This document shows positions 51,675 through 59,338 of a DNA stretch of 64,000 bases, piece by piece. Each line of letters starts with the position of its first letter. Position 1 is the first letter of the stretch. Made by a program: the position numbers and the translations under genes. Below the pieces are notes generated by a model, which was given only the letters and a program-made list of their open reading frames with translations, ran no database searches and had not been told where the DNA came from. The DNA is from an uncultured Bacteroidia bacterium (lineage in GTDB: Bacteria; Bacteroidota; Bacteroidia; Bacteroidales; UBA932): contig CADBFO010000001.1 in the NCBI GenBank assembly GCA_902794005.1, positions 58,422 through 122,421 on the forward strand, read 5' to 3'.

Positions 51675-53432
51675 TTATTGTTTAATTTGAAACCATGTTG
51701 TACGCCACTGCGGTCCCTCGTCGAAAGGAGGCATCAGCGCAATGGGCTTTAAGGAAAGATCTCCGACAAGAAGCGCTCCCTCAGGAGAAAGCCTTGCGCC
51801 GGAAATCTCCTCCCGCGTAAGCGTCAGGGGATTCTGGTTCTCGAAACTGTCCTGATGGTTGGTGGCATAAACCAGAGGACCGACGCAGAAAGTGACATAA
51901 TGCCGCGTAAAGCCGTTGTACCAATTGGAAAAATTGTACTCGCTTTTGCCGGCATTCCTGTACTCCCAGCTCTTTTCCAGGCTGCGTATCCGGCAGGGAA
52001 AATCGACTTCCAGGCAATCTCCCTCTTTCCACGAGCGCTTGATGCGGATATATCCGCCCTTTTCCTTCGCCTCAACCCTCTTTCCGTTGACTTTCACCGA
52101 GAACGATTCCGCCCATTCGGGCCGATGCACGGCAAAGGTGAAACGGCCCCGGCCGTCCAGCTCGAAAACCGACTTGCCGCTCCGGGCATAATCGGCCGTC
52201 TGACGGATGCGCACCGGACGCCCTTTTATGGATGTCTCATAGGTGGATTCGGAGATGATATTCACATACAGGCCGTCTTTCCGGGTTTCGTACAGATAGA
52301 CGGGGATGTCTTCCAGAGCCGTCATTCCGCTGCTCCAGCAACACGCCCAGTCCCCTCTCGGGGTGAGTTCCCCGTTGGTGCGCACGTAATATTCCCATCG
52401 CAGGCCGTCTTCGGCCCGGGCGGCCATCAAGGCATTATAGGAGGTCTTTTCCAGTTCTCCGGCATATTTTCCCTCACCGGTGATGCGCAGCATTTCCCAA
52501 GTAAAATGCATCCACTCCATCACCGAACAGGTTTCGGTGCATTCGTACGGAGCCCACTCGGCCGGACGGTTGAACAGCTCCCAGCAGAAATTAATGCCGC
52601 CCCAGGGGCCGCCCAGGGTGGTAAGGTGGGTGCTGCGGATGTTTTCCCAGGCGTTGGTGCAGGCCTCCAGCAGGCGCTTGTCCCCGAATAACTGATAGGC
52701 CTTGGCCAGTCCCGTAAGGCAGCGGTTCATCTCGTAGATTTTCCCGTTGCCGATAAGGGAAACGTCGTAACCTTTCCGCGCAAGCGATATCAGCTGAAGG
52801 CAGGGAGTATCGTCCAGTTCGAAAATGCAGCGGTCGATGAGTTCCTTCACCACCGGAACCGGCCTCTGGAGATAAAGGTCGCAGAGCGGATCCAGGATAC
52901 CGCATCCGGCCATGCCGCTGTGCTGCCCCGTCTGGGCAATCTTAATTCCCTGGTCAAAGACGGTCCAGTGCAGGAATTCCGCGATGCGCAGGGCGCAGTC
53001 GGTGTAACGGGGCTGTTCCAGGGCGATACCGGCCTCGGTGAACCCCTTGATGAGATAGGCCATGATCCAAGTGTCCCAGTCCACCTTCATTTCTTCCGGA
53101 CCGGGCCGATGATAGTAGCGTTTATCCTCCCGGTAGCAGCCCAGGTAGCCGTTCTCTTCCTGGCGGGAAACCAGGTAGTCCGCTACGGAGACGAGTTTTT
53201 CACGAAGCACGGGATCTCCGGTGCGCGCATAGGCCTTTGCCGCAGTGTACATCCACTTGCCGGCGTGTTCTCCCTGCCATCCTCCTTTTCCCTCAGCCAC
53301 CATTTCCGGGCTGAACAGACGGATGGCATAACTTTCCGGGCCGGTGATATACTGTGAAAGGCGGCCGTTGTAGCCCGCGTCAATGGCACTGCCGAGAATA
53401 CCGCCAATGGTAATTGCAAGAAACAATAACAT
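51675..53432 (-). CDS. GH127-like (DUF1680) beta-L-arabinofuranosidase family protein
   Basis: A 585-residue (alpha/alpha)6-barrel protein followed by beta-sandwiches. The zinc-thiolate catalytic centre of this family is visible: Glu300 and Cys302 in the TETCSV segment and Cys364/Cys365 in GDWACCWSSG. One of the paired cysteines would be the nucleophile. Other segments that fit are GEHAGKWMYTAAKAYA, ENGYLGCY and GKYAGELEKTSYNALMAA. Related enzymes (GH127, GH146) release beta-L-arabinofuranose; the exact family number is not certain. The N-terminus MLLFLAITIGGILGSAIDAG may be a short signal or anchor. It lies two bases after the EEP-phosphodiesterase gene. Confidence 0.85.
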   Translation of the reverse strand: MLLFLAITIGGILGSAIDAGYNGRLSQYITGPESYAIRLFSPEMVAEGKGGWQGEHAGKWMYTAAKAYARTGDPVLREKLVSVADYLVSRQEENGYLGCYREDKRYYHRPGPEEMKVDWDTWIMAYLIKGFTEAGIALEQPRYTDCALRIAEFLHWTVFDQGIKIAQTGQHSGMAGCGILDPLCDLYLQRPVPVVKELIDRCIFELDDTPCLQLISLARKGYDVSLIGNGKIYEMNRCLTGLAKAYQLFGDKRLLEACTNAWENIRSTHLTTLGGPWGGINFCWELFNRPAEWAPYECTETCSVMEWMHFTWEMLRITGEGKYAGELEKTSYNALMAARAEDGLRWEYYVRTNGELTPRGDWACCWSSGMTALEDIPVYLYETRKDGLYVNIISESTYETSIKGRPVRIRQTADYARSGKSVFELDGRGRFTFAVHRPEWAESFSVKVNGKRVEAKEKGGYIRIKRSWKEGDCLEVDFPCRIRSLEKSWEYRNAGKSEYNFSNWYNGFTRHYVTFCVGPLVYATNHQDSFENQNPLTLTREEISGARLSPEGALLVGDLSLKPIALMPPFDEGPQWRTTWFQIKQ

Positions 53433-53434
53433 AC

Positions 53435-54265
53435 CTATTCCAGCACTGCAATTACGGGATAATGGTCAGACACGAAGGGCATGTTGTCGTAAGACTTGGT
53501 CAGCCGGACAAGGCTGGTGCACTTCGAGAAACCGGAATAGAAGATATAGTCTATGTGACGGGTATCGGTCACCGTGCCCCAGCCGTGCCAGGTAGGACCT
53601 TCGTCAATCTCCGGAGCCGTTTCCCAGGCATCCGTCATGAGGTTTCTCAGATCCTTGAGGCAGGGGTCATCCGGGAAAACATTGAAATCCCCCATGAGAA
53701 TCATCGGGAAGCCGTCCGGATTCATCTGGCCGATCCGGTCCACGATGAGCGCCAGGCCCTTGCGGCGGGCTTCCTGGCCCACGTGGTCCAGGTGCGTATT
53801 CACAAAATAGAAATCCTTCTTGCCGGTGAGGTCCTTCAGCAGCGTCCAGGTGGCGGTACGGCGGCAGGCGGCATCCCAGCCCAGCGAAGGCACGTCGGGG
53901 GTTTCGGACAGCCAGTAGGTTCCCCAGTCCTGAAGGGCGATGCGGGTGGTGTCGTAGAAAACCGACATGTGTTCGCCTTCATTCACGCCATCTTCCCGTC
54001 CCACGCCCACACACTGGTACATGGGGCATTGCTCCAGGAAGTAATCCAGCTGGAAATCCACGGCTTCCTGCACGCCGAATACGGCGGGACGCTGGTCCAG
54101 AATCATATCGGCAGCGGCCTTGCGGCGGTACTGCCAGGAATTTTCATGGTCATTGGCCACGCCTGCACGCACGTTGAAGGTCATGACCTTGAGCGGGGTC
54201 GGGGACGGGCTGCACGCAAAAAGCGAAAAAGCAGCTGCCACGATAAACAAAGTTCTTTTCATCAT
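53435..54265 (-). CDS. Endonuclease/exonuclease/phosphatase-fold lipoprotein
   Basis: A secreted member of the EEP (DNase I-like) superfamily, 276 residues from the double ATG at 54265/54262, with lipobox LFAC (Cys18). Motifs are VMTFNVR, VFGVQEA (metal-binding Glu), FVNTHLDHVGQEARRKG, ILMGDFNVFPDD and the final VSDHYPVIAVLE with the catalytic His. The fold cleaves phosphodiester or phosphomonoester bonds in nucleic acids, phospholipids or sugar phosphates. The surface location and glycan operon make a phosphate-bearing glycan or extracellular DNA possible substrates. A longer start at 54289 is rejected because it puts nine polar residues before the signal and overlaps the GH29 gene. Confidence 0.86.
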   Translation of the reverse strand: MMKRTLFIVAAAFSLFACSPSPTPLKVMTFNVRAGVANDHENSWQYRRKAAADMILDQRPAVFGVQEAVDFQLDYFLEQCPMYQCVGVGREDGVNEGEHMSVFYDTTRIALQDWGTYWLSETPDVPSLGWDAACRRTATWTLLKDLTGKKDFYFVNTHLDHVGQEARRKGLALIVDRIGQMNPDGFPMILMGDFNVFPDDPCLKDLRNLMTDAWETAPEIDEGPTWHGWGTVTDTRHIDYIFYSGFSKCTSLVRLTKSYDNMPFVSDHYPVIAVLE

Positions 54266-54278
54266 GGGGAAAGTATGT

Positions 54279-55613
54279 TTACAGGACAATTTCTATAATA
54301 TAGTCCGTGCTGCAGTCGGCATCGGCGGGAACCTGGACGGTGAAATCCGTCTTGGTCTTCTTGAACGGGAGCGGAGTGCCGCTTCCGAAAGCCTTCACAT
54401 TCCCTTTCTTCACCTTGAGCGTGAAAGGAAGCGTAATGGTCCCGTTCTCGGGCATCTCCAGGACATGCAGGAAAATCTTTCCTTCCTTGTGCGTGAGCAC
54501 GCCCCAGGGCTGGGGCTTCAGCATGGTCGCGCGCGTTCCATAAATACTTTCTCCGTTGGCCGACATCCACTCTCCCATGGCGGCGAGGCGTTCCACGCTT
54601 CCCGCAGGGATGGTGCCGTCAGGGCCGGGACCCACGTTCAGCAGCAGATTGGCATTGCGGCCGGCGACACTCACCAGGGTACGGAGCAGATCGGGAACCG
54701 ATTTCCACTCCGGATCCTTGAGATTGTACCCCCAGTTGTCGTTGAGCGTCTTGCAGGTTTCCAGCGCCAGGTCCTGGCTGATGTGGCTGGTACGGCTGTA
54801 TCCGGCCCCGTTCTCGCCGGGGATGTCCCGTTCGAACACCTGGATATCTTCTCCGGGAATGGGGTTGCGGTGATGGTTGTTGGCCACCAGGCAGGAGGGC
54901 TGGAGCGAGTGGATGAGCTTGTAAATCCGCTCATAGCCCCAGTCAAAGTCCACGACCAGGTCCTTTCCTTCCTCGGGTTTTTTGATTTTGGCCCAGTCAC
55001 CGTCAAACCAGATGCAGCCGATGGGACCGTATTGGGTGAGCAGTTCCGTAATCTGCTCGCACATGAAATCCAGATAATGGCCATAATCCGCCTTGGGGTT
55101 TCCGTCTCCGCGGGGATAGTCGTCCCGGCCCCAGTCCAGCAGGGAATAGTAGAAATTGAGGCCGATTCCCTCGGCGTGGCAGGCGTCGGCCAGTTCCTTG
55201 AGGGGATCCCGGCCGAAAGGCGTGGCCTCCACTACGTTGTAGGGCGAAGCCTTGGTGGCATACATGGAAAAACCGTCGTGATGACGAGAGGTGATGGTGA
55301 TGTACTTGGCTCCGGAAGCCTTGATCTGGCGCACCCACTGGGCGGCATCGAAACGGGACGGATAAAAACCGCCGGGATATTTGGAATACTCCTCGTACGG
55401 AACATTCTGCTGATGCATCACCCATTCTCCCTGGGCCAGCATGGAATAAACGCCCCAGTGGATGAAGACACCGAATTTATCATCCCGAAACTGCTCTTTG
55501 GCAGCGACAACGGCAGCAGTAGGCACATAGCCCTTGATACCTTCTTCCACCACGGGAACGACCGGCTGCTGCGACAGGCCCAGAAAGGCCGAAATCAATA
55601 AAGTAATCAACAT
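54279..55613 (-). CDS. Alpha-L-fucosidase, GH29
   Basis: A 444-residue secreted retaining fucosidase (signal about 1-14). The GH29 barrel shows DDKFGVFIHWGVYSM (46-58), YITITSRHHDGFSMY (104-118), LNFYYSLLDWGRDDYP and the nucleophile Asp204 in IGCIWFDGDW. A C-terminal beta-sandwich starts near residue 350 (ESIYGTRATMLKPQPWGVLTHKEGKIFLHV). It removes alpha-linked L-fucose; linkage preference (GH29A or GH29B) cannot be told. It is second in the minus-strand operon, 17 bases after the metallophosphoesterase gene. Confidence 0.94.
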   Translation of the reverse strand: MLITLLISAFLGLSQQPVVPVVEEGIKGYVPTAAVVAAKEQFRDDKFGVFIHWGVYSMLAQGEWVMHQQNVPYEEYSKYPGGFYPSRFDAAQWVRQIKASGAKYITITSRHHDGFSMYATKASPYNVVEATPFGRDPLKELADACHAEGIGLNFYYSLLDWGRDDYPRGDGNPKADYGHYLDFMCEQITELLTQYGPIGCIWFDGDWAKIKKPEEGKDLVVDFDWGYERIYKLIHSLQPSCLVANNHHRNPIPGEDIQVFERDIPGENGAGYSRTSHISQDLALETCKTLNDNWGYNLKDPEWKSVPDLLRTLVSVAGRNANLLLNVGPGPDGTIPAGSVERLAAMGEWMSANGESIYGTRATMLKPQPWGVLTHKEGKIFLHVLEMPENGTITLPFTLKVKKGNVKAFGSGTPLPFKKTKTDFTVQVPADADCSTDYIIEIVL

Positions 55614-55630
55614 ATCAAAAAAAATTAGGA

Positions 55631-56986
55631 TTATTTCACGGTAAAATGGCAGATAACAGGCTCGCTGGCGGCATCCCAGGAATCCACGGCCACGACGGTG
55701 GCGGAGTACTCCCCTGCCTCCAACGCTTCCAGAGAAAGCTCATACGAGGGCTTCATTCCGGACGGAAGCGGAGCATTGTAGAAATCGGTCAGGATTTTTT
55801 TATTGGCCACGGGCTCGCCGTCCCGGCTGACGGCAATCACGTAATGATGTACGAACTCATCGTCTTTCCCGGCCGGGAAGCACAGTTTCCCGTTCCGGTA
55901 TTCGGCCGACGCCAGGACCGGAGGCGTATTGCGCGCCTTGAGGGCATCATGCCTGTAACGTTCCAGATGGGAGCCGTCGGCCCGGGGGGCACCCAGTTCC
56001 CAGGGTTCTCCGATCTTCGCCTTGCGATAGAAATCCATGCGCGTGAGGCGGGCGTTCCCCTTCCTGTCAAACTGAAGCAGAAGGCCCTGCGAGAATTTTC
56101 CGGCCCCCTTCATGGTGGTGACGGTGGCCATGTCCTCATATCCGCCGTTGTCGATGGCCATATAACTGGTGGAAGCGGTTCCCACGGCGGTGAAACCGCC
56201 CTGCCAGATGCTGCGGGGGTCGTTCAAGGGAAAATGCAGATGGCCGCTGAACGTAATCACCTGGGGATAGCGGGAAAGAATACCCGCCAGTTCCCTGGTA
56301 GCCCAGTAATCCCCCAGCCGGGTGTAGGTGTCCTGCAGAAGGGATCCGTAGCAGGTACCGTAAAGCATGGGGTGGGTAAGAAGAATGACATAGCGGCCGG
56401 GATCCGCCTTTACCAGTTCCTGCAGACGGGCCTCAAGCCATTCCAGGGCCGCAGGAGCGTAGGTGATGGGATCGGTGTTGTCCGGCGTGATGCAAAGGAC
56501 ATGATACGGGCCGATGACACAGTGCCGGCATTCCAGTGAATCCCGCATGACCGGATCCAGGTCTGTCCGGAAAAAGTCTTCTCCCAGGACGGTGTGGAAA
56601 GCCGCATTCCGGGCCACGCTCTTGTCTGTCCAGCGGTAATCCGGATTCATGTCGTGGTTGCCCACCGTATAAACCATGGGGACATCCAGCGGATTCAGGA
56701 CGGATTCGTAGATTTCCTTGAACGTGGCTATCTGCGGGACAGAAGCGGTGTTGACAAGGTCTCCCGACACCAGGACCCCGGCCAGATTGCCCTGCGCAGC
56801 CTCTGAAAGCTGGGTAAGGGCCTCCCGGAATTTTTCCTCGGAGCCGTATCCGTTCCCGATATGCGTGTCGCTGATGACACCCAGGGACAGGACGATGTCG
56901 TTTTCATCAAAAGCTGTGGTTTGCGCCTCACAGGCGAAAAGGAAAGGCAGCGTGAGCAGCCAAAAAAGAGAACGAAAATATTTCAT
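55631..56986 (-). CDS. Calcineurin-like metallophosphoesterase lipoprotein
   Basis: A 451-residue lipoprotein (FLFAC, Cys19) from the ATG at 56986; an earlier in-frame start (57034) would cross into the divergent GH92 gene. The two-metal phosphoesterase motifs are GVISDTHIG, VLVSGDLVN, YTVGNHDMN, LLTHPML and TFSGHLHFPLND, in order. From about residue 360 a fibronectin-like C-terminal domain follows (KLCFPAGKDDEFVHHYVIAVSRDGEPV). Substrates of such secreted enzymes include phosphomonoesters, phosphodiesters and nucleotides. It is the first gene of the glycosidase operon, which supports a phosphate-containing target glycan, though this is inferred. Confidence 0.9.
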   Translation of the reverse strand: MKYFRSLFWLLTLPFLFACEAQTTAFDENDIVLSLGVISDTHIGNGYGSEEKFREALTQLSEAAQGNLAGVLVSGDLVNTASVPQIATFKEIYESVLNPLDVPMVYTVGNHDMNPDYRWTDKSVARNAAFHTVLGEDFFRTDLDPVMRDSLECRHCVIGPYHVLCITPDNTDPITYAPAALEWLEARLQELVKADPGRYVILLTHPMLYGTCYGSLLQDTYTRLGDYWATRELAGILSRYPQVITFSGHLHFPLNDPRSIWQGGFTAVGTASTSYMAIDNGGYEDMATVTTMKGAGKFSQGLLLQFDRKGNARLTRMDFYRKAKIGEPWELGAPRADGSHLERYRHDALKARNTPPVLASAEYRNGKLCFPAGKDDEFVHHYVIAVSRDGEPVANKKILTDFYNAPLPSGMKPSYELSLEALEAGEYSATVVAVDSWDAASEPVICHFTVK

Positions 56987-57010
56987 GGTATAAATATAGC
57001 GAAAAAACGT

Positions 57011-57018
57011 TATATTTG
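57011..57018 (+). promoter_or_regulatory. Candidate -7 box immediately before the first GH92 gene
   Basis: TATATTTG matches TAnnTTTG but ends only four bases before the ATG at 57023, so the message would be leaderless or nearly so. No -33 element at the right distance is evident. On the other strand TATATTTA (56998 to 56991) could serve the divergent operon. Confidence 0.35.
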
Positions 57019-57022
57019 AGGT

Positions 57023-59338
57023 ATGAAAACACATTTTTTCTTATTTGCCTGCTTACTTGGCTCTTGTCTTAGCCTCCAGGCCCAGCACGTTCAGTATGTC
57101 AATCCCTTTATCGGCACCGCCGGAATGGGACACACCTTCCCCGGAGCCTGCGTCCCCTTTGGCGGGGTGCAACTGTCTCCCGACACGGAAATGATTCCCC
57201 ACAACATCAAGGGAACCTACCAGCCGCGCACCTATGAATACTGTGCCGGTTACCAGTATGAAGACCCCACCATCGTGGGTTTCACGCACACGCATTTCAG
57301 CGGTACGGGTCATTCAGACCTGGGAGACATTCTGCTCATGCCCGGAACGGGAGAAATCCAACTCATCCCCGGAACGGCGGAGAAGCCGGAAGAAGGCTAT
57401 CGCCAGCGCTTCAGCCACGCGAATGAATCGGCCGGGGCCGGCCACTACGAGGTGAAGCTGGAAGACAGCGGCATCCAGGTGGAGCTGACCGCTACCCAGC
57501 GGGTGGGCGTGCACCGCTACACCTTCCCTGCCGGAGCGGACGGACACATTGTCCTGGACCTGGACCACGGCATCTACAATTACGACGGGAAAACCCTCTG
57601 GGCCGAGGTCAGGGTGGAAAGCCCCACCCTCATCACCGGCTACCGCATCACCAACGGCTGGGCCCGCACCAACTACACCTATTTCGCCATCAGTTTCTCC
57701 AGCCCCATCGTGGATTACGGCTATGAGGACAAGGCGCCCATCCATTACAAGGGCGGGTATGCCAAATTCCCCCAGTACCGCAATTTCCCGGAAATGGCCG
57801 GCCGCAAACTGGCCGCCTGGTTCCGCTTCGACACGGCCGCCACGCCGGAAATTACCGTAAAGGTGGGCCTGTCGGCCACCGGCACCACCGGCGCGCTCAA
57901 AAACATGCATGCCGAAGCCGGATACAAAAGCTTCGACCAGATCCGCCGCGAGGCGGAGCAGGCCTGGGAGCGGGAACTCTCCTGCATGGAGATCGAAGGC
58001 AGCGACCGGGACAAGACCATGTTCTACACCTCGCTCTACCACACCATGATCAACCCGTCCGTGTATATGGACGTGGACGGTCTCTACCGGGGTCTGGACC
58101 ATGAACTGCACAAGGCCGAAGGCTTTACCAACTACACCGTTTTCTCCCTTTGGGATACCTACAGGGCGGAGCATCCTTTCCTGGCCCTCGTCAAGCCGCA
58201 CCATAACGAAGACATGATTGCCTCCATGCTGGCCCATTACCGGCAAAGCGCACACGGCATGCTTCCCATCTGGAGCCACATGGCCAATGAAAACTGGTGC
58301 ATGACGGGATACCACAGCGTGAGCGTCCTGTCCGACGCCTTTGCCAAGGGGCTCAAGATCGACGGAAAAGAAGCCCTGCAGGCCATGGTTTCCACCTCCA
58401 ACGTTCCCTGGTACGGAGGGCTTGGGGAATACATCAAATTAGGATATGTTCCCCTGGAGGCCACGTCCACGGCCGCCAGCAACACCCTGGAGTTTGCCTA
58501 CGACGACTGGGCCATCGCCGCGGCGGCCGAAAGGCTGGGAGACGATGATACCGCCCGGAAGTATTACGAGCGCGCCGCCAACTACCGCAACGTCTTTGAC
58601 GGCAGCATCGGCCTGGCCCGTCCCCGTTATGCCGACGGCCGCTTCAAGGCCGATTTCGACATCAAGCAAACCGTCGGCCAGGGCTTCATCGAAGGCAATT
58701 CGCAGAATTTCTCCTTCCACGTGCCCCAGGACGTGAACGGCATCATGAAGCTGATGGGCGGAGACAAGCGTTTCATCGCCACCCTGGACGACCTTTTCGG
58801 CACGCATCTTCCCGCGTATTGCTATGCCGACAATGAAGATGTCTCCGAAGACTGCCTGCTGGGGGGCTATGTCCATGGCAACGAGCCCAGCCACCATATC
58901 CCCTACCTCTATGCCTGGACCTCCCAGCCCTGGAAAACGCAGTACTGGATGCGCGAAATCATCAACCGCTTCTACAAGCCCGAAATCCGCGGTCTGGGCG
59001 GCAATGACGACTGCGGGCAGATGAGCGCCTGGTACATCTTCTCGGTCATGGGATTCTATCCCGTCTGCCCCGGTACCGACCAGTATGTGATCGGGGCGCC
59101 CTATCTCCCCTATGTCAAGCTTTGCCTGGAAAACGGCCGTGTCCTGGAAATCAAGGCGCCCGGCGTCAGCGACACCAACCGCTACGTGAAAGCCGTCAAG
59201 CTGAACGGCAAACCGCTGGAGCGGATGTACCTCACCCATGAAGAACTGTTGCAGGGCGGCACGATTGAATTTACCATGGGCCGTACGCCCAACAAACGCC
59301 GTGGCATTTCCGCAGATACAAAACCCTATTCGTTATGA
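57023..59338 (+). CDS. GH92 alpha-mannosidase (first of two)
   Basis: A 771-residue calcium-dependent inverting exo-alpha-mannosidase. The signal peptide ends in LQAQ (about 20). The N-terminal beta domain opens with YVNPFIGTAGMGHTFPGACVPFGGVQLSPDT and GFTHTHFSGTGHSDLGD. In the (alpha/alpha)6 barrel are GFTNYTVFSLWDTYRAEHPFL, the probable acid Glu in GFIEGNSQNFSF and the metal/base region GGNDDCGQMSAWYIFSVMGFYP. HGNEPSHH lines the active site. GH92 enzymes trim alpha-1,2, -1,3, -1,4 or -1,6 mannose from N-glycans and yeast mannan; this one's linkage is not clear. It overlaps the next GH92 gene by four bases. Confidence 0.95.
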   Translation: MKTHFFLFACLLGSCLSLQAQHVQYVNPFIGTAGMGHTFPGACVPFGGVQLSPDTEMIPHNIKGTYQPRTYEYCAGYQYEDPTIVGFTHTHFSGTGHSDLGDILLMPGTGEIQLIPGTAEKPEEGYRQRFSHANESAGAGHYEVKLEDSGIQVELTATQRVGVHRYTFPAGADGHIVLDLDHGIYNYDGKTLWAEVRVESPTLITGYRITNGWARTNYTYFAISFSSPIVDYGYEDKAPIHYKGGYAKFPQYRNFPEMAGRKLAAWFRFDTAATPEITVKVGLSATGTTGALKNMHAEAGYKSFDQIRREAEQAWERELSCMEIEGSDRDKTMFYTSLYHTMINPSVYMDVDGLYRGLDHELHKAEGFTNYTVFSLWDTYRAEHPFLALVKPHHNEDMIASMLAHYRQSAHGMLPIWSHMANENWCMTGYHSVSVLSDAFAKGLKIDGKEALQAMVSTSNVPWYGGLGEYIKLGYVPLEATSTAASNTLEFAYDDWAIAAAAERLGDDDTARKYYERAANYRNVFDGSIGLARPRYADGRFKADFDIKQTVGQGFIEGNSQNFSFHVPQDVNGIMKLMGGDKRFIATLDDLFGTHLPAYCYADNEDVSEDCLLGGYVHGNEPSHHIPYLYAWTSQPWKTQYWMREIINRFYKPEIRGLGGNDDCGQMSAWYIFSVMGFYPVCPGTDQYVIGAPYLPYVKLCLENGRVLEIKAPGVSDTNRYVKAVKLNGKPLERMYLTHEELLQGGTIEFTMGRTPNKRRGISADTKPYSL

